Of a stretch of 64,000 nt of DNA, positions 22,948 through 34,491 are shown piece by piece; position 1 is the first letter of the stretch; each line of letters begins with the position of its first letter. Location: contig CM030361.1 of the NCBI GenBank assembly GCA_017893485.1, forward strand, positions 308,241,724-308,305,723. The letters are read 5' to 3'. Origin of the DNA: Hemerocallis citrina (Eukaryota > Streptophyta > Magnoliopsida > Asparagales > Asphodelaceae). The notes beneath the pieces are model-generated. The model did not search any database. It worked only from the letters and a program-made list of their open reading frames with translations, and was not told where the DNA came from. The position numbers and the translations under genes are program-made.

Positions 22948-23179
22948 AAATGTACAAGTAGTTATTGATTCAGGAAGCACAAATAACGTCATACAAGAGG
23001 GATTGGTGAAATTTTTTAATTTGCTAGTATTTCCTTCTCAGCATTTCAATGTTATGGTGGAGCAAATGTACAAGTGCTTATTGATTCGGGAAACACAAAT
23101 AACTTCATACAAGAGAGATTGGTGAAATTATTTAATTTACTAGTATTTTCTTCTTATCATTTCAATGTTATGGTAGGGA
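22948..23179 (+). repeat. 116-bp tandem duplication of the protease motif
   Basis: The stretch starting AAATGTACAAGT, which encodes the DSG motif region, is repeated at 22948 and 23064. The copies are diverged, so the duplication is old. It makes protease function impossible in the first copy. Confidence 0.75.
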
Positions 23180-24395
23180 ATGGGCAATCATTGAAGTGTG
23201 AATGGCTTTGCACGGATGTGCCAATAACCTTGCAAGAATATCCATTTGTGATCGATTTTTATGTTCTGCCCCTGCTTGGTGCTGATATGGTGTTAGGAGT
23301 ACAGTGGCTCAAGTTATTTGGTCATGTATTAACAGAATATAGTGAAATGACCATGAGTTTCACACACAATCAACATATAGGGTGGTTCTTAAAGGGGGTG
23401 AAATAGTGTCATGCACAAATTGAGTTGCAGAGCCTGCGTAGAGAAGTCACAACCAATGCAATCAGTCAGTTTTATCACTTATTACTCCAAGATATTAAAC
23501 TAGATGAACAGCTGCATAGTGATTTGTAGAAGGTTTTGAGGCAGTCTGCCTCTGTTTTTGCAGAACCAGTGGGCCTACCTCCGAGTAGAGAGTTGTAACC
23601 CCCGTTCCGATTTTTCAGATTTCTTTTGTAATTCTTTTTTCTCTCCTCAATTTCTGTAATCTGATTTATTTAATGATAATCTTGTTGTTTTCTTCAACAA
23701 AATTGTATTCTTCCAGTCGATCAACTTTTAGCTGAACCCTGCAAATTCTTGTACATTCTATTTAATTTTAGAATGATGATTATTCTAATTAATCTATTAT
23801 ACTCTTAATTGTTCTCTTATTGAATTCTAAACCTAATTCTTTAGCCCAACTACAGAAGCTCATAGCTTTAGCCTGACCCAAGCACATCTACAAGTCAAAC
23901 CCCAACTGCAACTAACCCCCCATGATCGAATCAAAATCACTTGATTATCTCCCACAGTAATCTCTCCATAACTCCCCAAATCACTCCTAACCATTAATCA
24001 TCCTTAAATCATACTAATCCACATAATATCTCCACTAATCCTAATTAACCCCCACCTATCTTCTTCTTTTCATCTCATTATCCTCTCATCGCGACTCCAC
24101 CCTATCTGCTGCACCATCCATCAACAGCCCTCGCCGACCGCCACAACAACTGAGCTTCGACGCCACTGCCCAAGTCTCGTACCCACACTCCTTGGCTGCA
24201 TTCCCGACCACCGAAATCCCCATCGTCATCATCTCACGCCAAACTCCATCGACGCCGGCCTGCACCACCACATTCACCATCGACCATCAGCCACACATCC
24301 AGCACTGCATCCCGAAACCTCTCCCCACCGTCTTCAACCCTCCCCGACCACCATTGCTACTATTGCTTACTCCTTACGCCGTGCAACCCCCTATC

Positions 24396-25084
24396 TATTA
24401 GGGTGTTGGCCTCAAATATACGTAGGCATTGAGTACTTGAAGTTGGAGAAAAAAATGATGAGACAAAGAAGCAAGAGAAGACAAGCAGCGAGTAGAAGAA
24501 TGCAGCCTGGAGAGTTGTGGTCGACCGACCTAGTCTGCTGAGAATTCTTCGAGTGTAAAGGTCCAACAGATGAGAGGACGGCGACCAACCTTGGGGGTGC
24601 AGCCGACCGGTCAGCTCTCGGGTCTGGACTTACACATTGCGGTCGAACAACCTTGGGGGTGTGGTCGACCGACTTCGGCGGCTGATTGTTTTTGGGCTTA
24701 TGAGTTTAAAGGCCCAATTGCTAGATTTGTGTTTATCTTCTAGGGTTTACTTGGGGGGCTATATATATGGCCGTAAACTCTAGGGTTAGAATTAATTTGT
24801 GTAATCAAGAGGTAAGTCGTTATCATTGTTCAACTTCAAGAGGGGATTGTGCCGAGTGTTTCAAAGGTGAGAGAAGGAGATTGAGAGTCGTAATCTCTTT
24901 GTAATCTTTGTATTTTTTGGAGAATAAGAAGTGTTGGTTATCTCTGTATATTGATTGTGTTCTTGTGAGATCTTTCATATATTGTGGTGGCTTGTTCTTG
25001 GTTCATCTAAGTCTTGGGAGTATCTATTGCTTGTATTGTGTTTTCGCTATTAGCACTACGAGTTGTGGGGTAGATCCTCTAAGA
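24396..25084 (+). repeat. 5' LTR of the gag-only element
   Basis: 689 bases, starting TATTAGGGTGTTGGCC. It contains three GTCGACCGAC-type sites and the leader-like GGGGCTATATATATGG, a probable promoter TATA at about 24760-24770. Confidence 0.88.
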
Positions 25085-25086
25085 AG

Positions 25087-25097
25087 TGGTATCAGAG
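25087..25097 (+). other. Primer-binding site (tRNA-iMet)
   Basis: TGGTATCAGAG, complementary to the 3' end of initiator methionine tRNA, two bases after the 5' LTR. Confidence 0.85.
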
Positions 25098-25110
25098 TAG
25101 TTGGTTTGAG

Positions 25111-26646
25111 ATGGCCGATAACAAAATGAAGATCGAGAGATTCGATGGGAGCGACTTCGCGATGTGGAAGATTCAGATGATAGCATATCTTCTTCAGAAA
25201 GATCGTGATAGTCCGTTGTTTGATGAGAAGCCATTAGGTACAAACAAGGATGCGAAGATCTTAGCGGATTGGAATCATTTGGATCAGAAGGTACTAGGGC
25301 AGATTCGGTTGGGGCTGAGTAGGAAGGCATTATTTCATATCTCAAAGGCAAGGATCACAAAGGAGGCTATGGAGATTCTCACGGATATGAATGAGAAACT
25401 GTCGGCATCTAATCAAATTCTTCATCTGAAGAAATTGATTAATATGAAGTTGAAGGAAGGGGGTTCAGTAGCAGAGCATGTGAACAATTACTGTATGGTT
25501 CACAACCAGATGGAAGCTGCAGGTTTGAAGTTTTCAGAGAGGGGGCAATCATTGTTACTTCTATCTACTTTACCTGATAGTTATGGTACGGTGGAACAGA
25601 CTATTACATGCACTATGACAAATTTGACGACTCTACAGGATGTGGTGAGTAGCATTCTGAATGAGGAGGAAAGAAGGGTGAGAAACCGGGGATATCCATC
25701 ATCATCTTCTAGAGATTCTACCATGTACGTTGAGAAGAGACGTGGGAGATCTAAGAGCAGTCGAAGAAGAAAGGATCATAGTAGTTCATCTGAGAGTGGG
25801 TCTGATGATAGCAATGGGGGACATGGGCCTGAGTGCTGGTATTGTCACAAGAAGGATCACTTGATGTGCAATTGCAAGGCTTATATGAAGAAGAAGCAGG
25901 AGAAACCGAAGAAAGATACCCCAAAGGAAGCCCAAGTGGGGCTTGTTGAGGATCTATGCTTATCAGCTCGGGAGGAGTTGGGCACTCAAGATTGGTGTAT
26001 TGATTCGGGAGCTTCTTTTTATTGCACTCCAATTAGAGAGGTGTTTGATGACTACGAGGAGGGTTCTTTTGTAGATGTGTTCGTGGGGAATGGTCACCGG
26101 TATCCTGTACGTGGAGTTGGTACTGTTCGCATGAACACCATTGATGATCAAAGTGTTGTCTTGCGGGAGACAAGGCATGTTCCAGACTTGAAGAAAAATT
26201 TTATCTCGATTGGAAGGCTAGATAAGGAGGGGTTGTCTACTATAGTTCGTAGTAGGAAGTGGTGTATAGCTATAGGTTCAAGGGTGATTGCAAAAGGGAA
26301 GCATGAGGAAATGCTGTATTTTCTTAGAGACGTGAGGGGCGTTTCTCCTGTAGTTGACTCTCAGGCGGAATCAAGTAGTAGGTTGTGTGGGGTGAAACCG
26401 AGTTCTTTCAGTTGTGGATGGGAGGTTACTAATTTAGTGGGAGCTGTTGATCATGGAAGTGATCCTAAAGGGCAAGACATTGCTGCGATGAGGGTACTTT
26501 GCGAATTGGCAGTTGAAGCTCCAAGTCGCTCTTGTGAAGTAGAGAGCACTGGTATCGATATGCGGGGTGATGTCGATAAGGGTAAACGAATTGGGACTGT
26601 AGGGGTTGAACAGTCTGCGAAGTTTGTGGAGGTGTCATCCATGTAG
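25111..26646 (+). CDS. gag: Copia-type Gag with partial protease, intact ORF
   Basis: A 511-codon ORF without interruption. The start ATG at 25111 follows the primer site and gives MADNKMKIERFDGSDFAMW, the classic copia Gag N-terminus; an upstream in-frame ATG at 25063 lies in the LTR and is not used in this model. Residues about 15-200 form the UBN2-like capsid region (LKKLINMKLKEGGSVAEHV, LLLLSTLPDSYGTV). A basic and serine-rich linker precedes a CCHC knuckle, CWYCHKKDHLMCNC. Then comes the protease motif WCIDSGASFYCT, followed by a GAG-pre-integrase-like stretch (FISIGRLDKEGLS) and a unique tail after about residue 410. Gag packages RNA and the protease would mature it. Retention of an open frame in an element with no polymerase suggests selection for Gag or recent activity. 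Confidence 0.9.
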   Translation: MADNKMKIERFDGSDFAMWKIQMIAYLLQKDRDSPLFDEKPLGTNKDAKILADWNHLDQKVLGQIRLGLSRKALFHISKARITKEAMEILTDMNEKLSASNQILHLKKLINMKLKEGGSVAEHVNNYCMVHNQMEAAGLKFSERGQSLLLLSTLPDSYGTVEQTITCTMTNLTTLQDVVSSILNEEERRVRNRGYPSSSSRDSTMYVEKRRGRSKSSRRRKDHSSSSESGSDDSNGGHGPECWYCHKKDHLMCNCKAYMKKKQEKPKKDTPKEAQVGLVEDLCLSAREELGTQDWCIDSGASFYCTPIREVFDDYEEGSFVDVFVGNGHRYPVRGVGTVRMNTIDDQSVVLRETRHVPDLKKNFISIGRLDKEGLSTIVRSRKWCIAIGSRVIAKGKHEEMLYFLRDVRGVSPVVDSQAESSSRLCGVKPSSFSCGWEVTNLVGAVDHGSDPKGQDIAAMRVLCELAVEAPSRSCEVESTGIDMRGDVDKGKRIGTVGVEQSAKFVEVSSM

Positions 26647-26946
26647 ACTTCTAATGTAGATGGTGCATTGAGAGGTTTTGAACCATGTCCTGTGTTAATG
26701 GGGATTCTGCGTGATGGGGAATCCGACACGAGAGATTGTTTCTCCGGTATTCCTGCTCTATGCGATTGGTGGAGCACATCCTTCATGAGGCGATGAGGGG
26801 TGGTTGGTGCACTCCACGTTGTGGAGTGACGGAGGTGCTCTTCATGAGAGTGAGGAGTACTTGGGTCTTCCATGAAAGTATGAGATTGGCAGAGATAATG
26901 CAAGGTAAAGATTGCAACAACTTTGAAGCGTGGTGTATTTGGTCCA

Positions 26947-26956
26947 AGTGGGAGAT
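26947..26956 (+). other. Polypurine tract
   Basis: AGTGGGAGAT directly before the 3' LTR, the usual plus-strand primer. Confidence 0.75.
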
Positions 26957-27671
26957 TGTTAGGGTTTTGGCCTCAAATACACGTAGGCACTGAGTACTTG
27001 AAGTTGGAGAAGAAGAGGATGAGACAAAGAATCAAGAGAATACAAGCAGCGAGTAGAAGAATGCAGCCTGGACAGTTGCGGTCGACCGACCTGGGGGTGC
27101 AATCGACCGACCTAGTCTGTTGAGAGTTCTTCGAGTGTAAAGGTCCAACAGAGGAGCGGACGGTTGACTGACCTTGGGGGTGCAGTCGACCGGTCAGCTC
27201 TCGGGTCTGGACTTACACGTTGTGGTCGACCGACCGTGGGGGTGCGGTCGACCGACTTCGGCGGCTGATTATTTTTGGGCTTACGAATTTAAAGGCCCAA
27301 TTGCTAGATTTGTGTTTATCTTTTAGGGTTTACTTGGGGAGCTATATATATAACCGTAAACTCTAGGATTAGAATTAATTTGTGCAATCAAGAGGAAAGC
27401 CGTTATCATTGTTCAACTTCAAGAGGGGATTGTGCAGAGTGTTTCAAATGTAAGAGAGAGAGAGAGATTGAGAGTTGTAATCTCTTTGTAATCTTTGTAT
27501 TTCTTGGGGAATAAGAAATATTGGTTATCTCTGCATATTGATTGTGTTCTTATGAGAACTTTCATATATTGTGGTGGCTTGGTCTTGGTTCATATAAGTC
27601 TTGGGAGTTTCTATTGCTTGTGGTGTGTTTCTGCTATTAGCACTACGAGTTGTGGGGTAGATCCTTCAACA
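26957..27671 (+). repeat. 3' LTR of the gag-only element
   Basis: 715 bases, TGTTAGGG...TTCAACA. It carries one extra GTCGACC-type unit compared with the 5' LTR, showing slippage in the motif array. Confidence 0.9.
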
Positions 27672-27676
27672 CTATC

Positions 27677-29821
27677 TACCCTCCAACAGCAGCGCTGAAG
27701 CACCCCTTCACCCTGAGATTCATCTCCGTTGTTGTCCCTTGCTCGCTGCCACCATCGCAGCCCCGAACAAAATCGAACTCCTCCCGTTCCAACCCAAGCC
27801 CACAACCGCACCTCGACTGCTGTTCGTGTTGTTCTTGTTGCTGCTTGTTGTTGCTGTTGCGCTTGTGTCGTTCACCGTAATCGTTGTCACGCTTGTCCCT
27901 TCCGTCGTAGTCGACGTAATCGTGATATAAGGCAAGTCTCTCTTCAACCAACTCGTTTATTTGTTCAAGAAATATGCTTGATCTCCGTAAGTAGTTCTTA
28001 TTTCACTTATCATGTCTTATTTACTTAATACCTTTCAAAGCAACTATTACGGATTCAACGGCGAAACCAAGTAGTAGTTTCCTTTTCGTGCAGTTTCTTA
28101 AACTCAATCCTAAGTCGTGTTATCCGTCATCATATGCGTACACTGCACGAATATAAACTAAAAACACGTTATACAGAAGAAATAATGATTTGAATGCATA
28201 TCGGTTGTATGTGATGTTATAACTAGATTCATGAATTTAATGCTATAGTGATAGTATTTTTTTCATGTTAACAGTAGGAGTCCATCCTAATTATTGAGTA
28301 TAAATGCTAGTTCATTTCTGATTATATGTATATGTGGACTGATTTCCATGATTGTTGCATGAGTACATTTTACGGTTGTCTTGTTGTTTATCCCTTGTAG
28401 TAAGATTATGACACAATTAACTAGAACTTTTTAAATGATAATTTTAGCCCACTGAATCTAATTTCTAGAACTTATTACGGATTTGAATTCCGAGTTGTAG
28501 ACTGCAAGTTATCATATTTTTTTGTACCGCTAGGTTTTAAATTCCAGATTGTTGTTTATAAGCACGTCGACTGTTTAACTAATTAAAATATCATGTTTAA
28601 GAGTAGAATAAAGTCTTGAAATTTATCAGAATGTTACTATACATGATTGTGAGTCATGATCTAATTTTTATGAGATTTTTGGATGAATTTCTAGACCCAT
28701 TATATATATGCAAACTCGACCCTAGATTTCTGTTAGAATACTAGATTAGTAAAGAACCGAAATTTTGACCTAGTTGCAATTAAAATAACTTAGAACTTGT
28801 TAAATGAAAGTTATATCCCTCTGTGTTAGGAATTCAGGACACTTGACGTTTTTGCAATCCGACCTATGGATTGCAAGTTATTCAAGTTCTACCACTATAC
28901 TATCTTAACTCCAAATTCACTGTTTTATTAGTACTTTGTCATATTCTATTAATTTATTCAGTAGGTTAAGCTGAGAATTAGGACTTGAGAATTGCAAGAA
29001 TGTTAATGAACATTCCCAGGAACTAAATCATAATTTTGTAAGAAATTTTAATGAATATTTCAGTCGAATTACACGTAGAATAACCTTGTATTGAGTTGCT
29101 GCCTGAACAGTAGACCCATAAAGAACTAACTGGTAGACGATTTTAGTATAATCAAAGGTGTCGTGTAAATAATCGTTGGAACCGGAAGGGAGTCTAGTTT
29201 CTAAAATCCCTGACCAAAAATGATTTACTTTGTTGTAATAGCGGAAATTGGTTTTTGTACAACCACGTTTCGCTGTCCAGAATTGCAGTTTTCATGTTTA
29301 ATCATAAATTTATTTAAGTTTTGCCTTGTAATACATACCATTCATTGTACAGTCATTGATACCTCATTGATATCGTTTCTTGACACCCGTTCATATTCAT
29401 GATTCATGTTAATAAAATAATAACAAAGCCGGGGTAATAAGGGTCGACTTGGTAGTGAACAATCGGAAACTGTACTCAGATGATGGGCCCGTGTTTCCCT
29501 AATAACAAATCCGGGGTAACAAGGGTCGACTTGGCCTACAATAATTGTTTCATTCATGTTATTTTAAATTCCAACATTGTTGTTATTATTATACTTTGTA
29601 TTCTGGGCTTTGATGACCTGAAGTTTATTTTCTTCCAGACGTTGGTTATTTTGAAACATTTCATGCATTATATATGTTATGTGATTTCATTATAGCATGT
29701 GTGGTGGTAATTGTATTTCATATTGTTGAGTTGAATATTACAACTTATGTATGATGCAAATCATTCGCTGGGCCTTAGTCACGTGCCCGTACTTACATAT
29801 CCTTAGAAGCGGGACGTGACA
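27677..29821 (+). other. Distal part of solo LTR B
   Basis: The first 250 bases are GC-rich with CTGTTGTT-type runs and code for nothing recognisable. The remainder is AT-rich. Two copies of AACAA(A/T)(G/C)CCGGGGTAA followed by AAGGGTCGACTTGG lie at 29420-29535. No gene is seen. Confidence 0.6.
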
Positions 29822-29826
29822 AGAGT

Positions 29827-29945
29827 ATGATCATCCCTTGCACTTGATCCCTGAGTAACCTCCCACCAATGTGAAACCATACAGATATCCACATTTTCAG
29901 AAGGAGGAGATTGAGCATGAGGTTGCCAAAAATGTTAAAAGAGGG
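29827..29945 (+). pseudogene. Ty3/gypsy element A: start of reverse transcriptase
   Basis: This short block encodes the conserved N-terminal RT stretch VKPYRYPHFQKEEIEHEV, linking the protease part at 23593 to the RT part at 34637. One in-frame stop is present. Confidence 0.85.
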
Positions 29946-30085
29946 TGTTAAAGATTATTATAGTCCCATATTGGTTGTAGAGTTGTTTTGATATTTGTTC
30001 TCCTCCTACATATAGGTGATATTGTACTTGGTTGAACTCAATTCAATATTCAGTATTGTTTTCATCTCTCTGATTTATCTTAACA
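29946..30085 (+). repeat. 5' LTR of the copia element
   Basis: TGTTAAAGATT...TTATCTTAACA, 140 bases, unusually short. The LTR is followed directly by the primer site. Confidence 0.92.
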
Positions 30086-30098
30086 TGGTATCAGAGCC
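30086..30098 (+). other. Primer-binding site (tRNA-iMet)
   Basis: TGGTATCAGAGCC immediately after the 5' LTR. Confidence 0.9.
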
Positions 30099-30194
30099 AA
30101 TTATCCAAATTTTTTCTTCTTAAATTTCGTCGAAAAAAAAATTCTCAAATCCCAACAGCAAGTTATACAAATTTCTTCCCAAAACCCTTGATCT

Positions 30195-30195
30195 A

Positions 30196-30245
<50 letters not shown>
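30195..30245 (+). repeat. (TAA)n microsatellite
   Basis: About sixteen uninterrupted AAT/TAA units. Confidence 0.95.
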
Positions 30246-30246
<1 letters not shown>

Positions 30247-30289
30247 CAACTAAAATTTCATCTTCAACCTCCCGAAACCCAGATCGCCA

Positions 30290-30640
30290 TACAACCGCTC
30301 CTGTCGCCTCCCGAAACCCTATCACCATACAACCATCGTCATCGAGGTGTCTTCATAGTCGACCCAGATCGCCGCCTCCACAACTGCACCACAGTCGTCA
30401 AGGCGTCTACAGTCGTCGTCTCCACGGTCGTCATCGTCTCCTGTCGAGATCCTGCACTCCCGTTGTCAAGATCCACAGTCGCCCGTCAAGATCCATAATC
30501 GCCGCCTTCCCCTCAACATCAGCAACATCGTCGTCCGTCAAGATCCACAGTCGTCATCGTCTCCTGTCGAGATCCCACACTCTCGTCGTTAAGATCCACA
30601 GTCGCCCGTCAAGATCCACAGTACACCCTGCCATCGTTGC
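30290..30640 (+). repeat. GC-rich tandem repeats in place of gag
   Basis: GTCGTCATCGTCTCCTGTCG recurs at about 30429 and 30551 (period about 122), and CCGTCAAGATCCACAGTCG recurs several times. No gag motif or zinc knuckle is found in any frame. Confidence 0.7.
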
Positions 30641-30796
30641 CATCCACCCCGACGACCCAAACTCCGATCGTCGCATCCACAGTAGCCGCTGCCTCTCCCA
30701 AACGGTCGTCGCCATTGTACTTGGTTGATTTTGTGTTTGGAAATGGTTTGTTAGGATTTGGATCCATTCTTTTTTTTTTCTTCTCTTTACTGTTAC

Positions 30797-30850
<54 letters not shown>
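30797..30850 (+). repeat. (TA)n microsatellite
   Basis: AT dinucleotide run interrupted by AC near both ends. Confidence 0.95.
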
Positions 30851-30856
<6 letters not shown>

Positions 30857-31138
30857 TTTCGCCTTCACTGACTTTTCCGATGCAACTGCCTCTCGTTTCT
30901 CCTCCAGATTCAAAAAACAGCAGCGCCACTTTCAGTCTGTCTCCGGCCTCCTACCCTCTCCTTACATCATTCCTCACCCTACTCCACCTCCATTTCCACC
31001 ATCGGTAGCATCGCCCTACTCCCTACCCCGAACTAGCCGTCGGTAGCACCGCAGCATCTCCCTCCACATTGTGCTCTCAGTCACAGCAGCACTAGTCTTA
31101 TTTCTCCTCGCAGTGCTTCTTCCCTCACATCCTCGGCC

Positions 31139-34100
31139 ATGCCCGTCACTTCGGCCTTGCCGTCTCCTGCTGATTACGCTAATCTTCAGCAACGCCTCAC
31201 TCTGCTGGAACTACAGCTCATGGGTCAGTCTATCAATGCTGGCTCCTCTGCTCCTGCACTTTCTGCCACTTTCGGTATGAATTCGTTCTGGATTTTAGAT
31301 TCTAGTGCATCACATCATCTCACTAGTAATCAGACACTGTTCACCACCTGCACAGCACTTTCCTCTCACTCGCCATCTCTACACACAGCTAATGGCTCAC
31401 CACTTGTTATTACACACTCAGGAACAATTAACTCTCCCACTCTCACATTACCATATGTTCTCTATGCTCCTCATTTATCAATAAACCTTATTTCTATTAG
31501 TGCGTTGTGCGATAGTGGTCTTGTCGTTACTTTTGACTCTTTTGGTTGTTCTATTACTGATTCCTCCACCTGTGAGGAGTTTGGGCATGCTAGTCATTAT
31601 GGTCGTCTATATTATCTAGATTTTCTTCGTGCACATCACTCTCATTCTAGTTTTGTCGGTATTGTTTTCTCTGATGCTGATCTGTGGCACAGACGTTTAG
31701 GTCATATTAGCGCATCACGACTCCAGATTATAGCTCGCAGTGGTGCCCTTGGTTCTCTCACTTTTAAACATTTATCTGATTGTCAGGGTTGTCATATGGC
31801 CAAACACATTGCCCTACCTTTTAGTCACAAAATAACTTCTGAAACCACTCACCCTTTTCAACTTGTTCATTCTGACATATGGGGACCCTCTCCCATACCT
31901 TCGTGGAAAGGCTATCTCTATTATGTTGCCTTCATCGATGACTTCACTAGATATACGTGGATTTTTCTTATGTGTCAGCGATCTGAGATACCTGATATTT
32001 ACTGGTTCTTTACAACTATGATTCACACTCAGTTCGGTGTGCGCATTAAGAATTTTCGATCGGACAGTGCACGTAAGTACACTTCCACCACTATGAGATC
32101 GATCTTCCAGTCTCACGACACCCTGTTTCAGCAATCATGCCCTCACACATGAGCAGAATAGTGTAGTTGAATGCAAGCATCGTCACATCCTTGAGACGGC
32201 TCGCGCTCTTTTACTCTCCTCTTTTGCTCCTCGTTCTTTCTGGGCTGAAGCTATCATGATCTCTATTAGTCTCATCAACATTACTCCCTCGTCTGCCCTA
32301 GCTGGTATGATGCCTTACGAGGCTCTTTATCATACACCTCCCGACTACAGTATGCTCCGTACTTTTTGGTGCACCTGTTACGTCCTTCTCCCTCCTACTG
32401 AGCACACGAAGCTCTCTGCTCGTGCTGCTAAGTGCGTTCACCTAGGTCTTAGTCCTGAACACAAAGGTTATCGTTGTTTTGATCCATCAGCGGGTCGTGT
32501 CTACATTTCTCGATATGTATCCTTTGTGGAAGACTCCCCTTACTACCCTCCCCCCTCCCCCCAAGGATACTAGATTTCTTAATTCTCCAGTTGTTGCTAG
32601 CCCCCAGACTTTATCTTCCCGCATTCCTTTTGATCCCACTCCTCTGGCTCCATTCATATCTCCTGCAGTCCTTACACCTATTGTTCCCCCAACCGAAACA
32701 TAACTTGCATCCCCACAGTAGCCACCACCCATCCCACCTACTTCCCTACCGACACATGCACCTACTCCACCATCCTCATCCCCACACCCTATCATTCCAC
32801 CACCTCTTCGTCAGTCTACCCGTTCCACTTCTGGTATTCCTCCGGCTCGTTATACACCTGATGCCGCTGGTCCTTCTGACCAGTTTAGTTTTGCCACCCT
32901 AGCTTCCTACTCACCACAGTTTCATGTATATCTCACTGCTATACACTCTATACGTGAGCTCAGAACCTATCAAGACGCAATTCAATATCCGGAATGGCGA
33001 AAAGCTATTGCAGAGGAATTCAGTGCATTTGATCAAACTGGCACTTGGGATGTTGTTCATCTACCAGAGGACGTTCAGCCTATTAGCTGCAAGTTGATCT
33101 TCAATGTCAAATATCAACCTGATGGATCTGTTGAACGGCACAAGGCTCGTCTAGTAGCCCGATGGTTTACTCAGAAGCATGGCATTGATTATGATGAGAC
33201 CTTTGCTCCCGTTGCACATATGACTACTGTTCGCACTCTTCTTGCTGTTGCAGCCATCCGCCAATAGTCATTATACCAGATGGACATGAAGAATGTTTTT
33301 CTTCATGGTACCTTATCTGAGGTAGTTTATATGTATCATCCTCCTGGCCTCCCTACTTCTCCTTGTCATGTTTGCCGGCTGCGTCGGGCTATATATGGTT
33401 TGAAGCAGGCCCCTCGAGTTTGGTTTGAGTGTTTTCGCCTTGTCATCACTAAGGCTGGTTTTAGTCAGAGTTCTCAGGACCATTCTATGTTTATGCGGTC
33501 ATCATCGCAGGGGAGGGTAATTCTACTACTCTATGTTGACAATATGATCATACTGTGGATGACTCTGCGGACATTATATCCACCCAGAAATACCTTCATC
33601 AGCAGTTTCATATGAAAAATCTTAGCAGACTACGTTATTTTCTAGGCCTAGAGATTGCTCATGAATCTTGGGGGATACTCATTTCTCAAAAGAAATACAC
33701 ATTAGATATTATCTCCGCTGCATGTCTTTCTGACAGTAGATCAGCTGATACACCCTTAAAGCTTCATGTGAAGCTTCGTTCCACTGATGGTGAGCTCCTT
33801 TCTGATTCCACTAGATACAGACAGATTGATGGATAGCTTGTCTACTTATGCATGACCAGACCCGATATTGCTCACGTAGTCAGTGTTGTCAGTCAGTTTG
33901 TTTCTGTTCCTACATCAGTTCACTACGGTGCTCTTCTTCGGATTCTCAGATATCTTCGGGGCACTATTACTCGCTCATTATTTATGCCTGCTACATCCAA
34001 ACTAGAGCTGAGTGCATATTCTGATTCAGATTGGGCAGGTGATCCTACTAGCAGACGGTCTACCACCGATTTCTGTCTATTTCTTGGTGATTCGCTGATC

Positions 34101-34394
34101 TCATAGCGAATTAAGAAACAGGCAGTTGTTGCATGTTCTTCGACTGAAGCTGAGTACAGAGCAATGACAGTTACTACTAGAGAGATTGTTCATGTTCGTT
34201 GGTTGTTATCAGATATGGGTGTCACTCTTACAGGAGCTACTCCTCTTCATTGTGATAACCGGAGTGCATTGCACATTGCAAGCAACCCGGTCTTTCATGA
34301 GCGAACAAAGCATATAAAGATTGATTGTCATTATGTTCGTGAGCGCTTTGATGCAGGGACCATTTCTCTCCATTCTGTTACATCTTCTCAGTAG
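31139..34394 (+). pseudogene. pol: Copia pol: protease, integrase, RT, RNase H (broken)
   Basis: The first ORF (31139-32152, 337 codons) carries a protease motif with a serine in place of the active-site glycine (WILDSSASHH). It also has an integrase zinc finger (LWHRRLGH...CQGCHMAKH) and the catalytic-core piece HSDIWGP with DDFTRYTW. The downstream DDE residue region is altered (FRSDSARKY). Integrase continues at 32150-32570 (SFWAEAIMISISLIN). RT follows at 32960-33600 with KARLVAR, FAPVA, YGLKQAPRVWF and YVDN where YVDD is expected. RNase H follows at 33850-34394 with SAYSDSDWAGD, STEAEYRAM and CDNRSALHIA. Several breaks are single-base: TAG for tryptophan before SLYQMD and after DSLIS, TAG for glutamine before TADFF, and a one-base loss after YVDNMII. 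Confidence 0.93.
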
Positions 34395-34482
34395 ACTGCA
34401 GACTTCTTCACCAAATTCCATACTGCTCAGAGATTTAGATACTTAGTAGGCAAACTCACACTGTTTGACCCATCGTGAGTTT

Positions 34483-34491
34483 GAGTGGGGG
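34483..34491 (+). other. Polypurine tract
   Basis: GAGTGGGGG directly before the 3' LTR. Confidence 0.85.

Larger units (their letters stand above)
21581..23593 (+). pseudogene. Ty3/gypsy element A: gag, zinc knuckle and protease
   Basis: Decayed frames encode a gag start (PNFEGENPMGWLFQANQF), a CCHC knuckle CFNCKKKLVPGHKCK, and an aspartic protease with VVIDSGSTNNVIQ and LLGADMVLGVQWL. The order is that of a plant Ty3/gypsy polyprotein. Stops, frame changes, an internal duplication in gag (CAGGCAAATCAGTTTTCTCA twice near 21700-21780) and a foreign 324-base insert show it is dead. Coding continues after two later insertions at 29827-29945 and 34637-35950. Confidence 0.85.
24396..27671 (+). 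mobile_element. Gag-only copia-type retrotransposon (TR-GAG-like)
   Basis: Two LTRs (24396-25084 and 26957-27671) flank 1.87 kb of internal DNA with a tRNA-iMet primer site, one long gag-protease ORF and a purine tract. The target duplication is CTATC (24391-24395, 27672-27676). Integrase, reverse transcriptase and RNase H are absent, so it must have used proteins in trans. The first LTR base pair is mutated (TA for TG) and the LTRs differ at several per cent of positions plus a 21-base indel near 27085. Confidence 0.92.
23594..29821 (+). mobile_element. Solo LTR B (about 2.9 kb without its nested element)
   Basis: It begins TGTAACCCCCG and ends GGGACGTGACA, and is flanked by AGAGT at 23589-23593 and 29822-29826. 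Gypsy element A coding resumes directly after the second AGAGT (peptide KPYRYPHFQKEEIEHEV). The copia-type element at 24396-27671 lies inside it. The ends resemble those of the solo LTR at 783-4463, so both are probably long-LTR chromoviruses, but the interiors differ. No promoter or ORF was assigned. Confidence 0.88.

Noticed and set aside
27676..28028. Several overlapping ORFs on both strands after the gag-only element
   Set aside because: The stretch is GC-rich with CTG/GTT-type runs, so open frames arise by composition; it lies inside solo LTR B.
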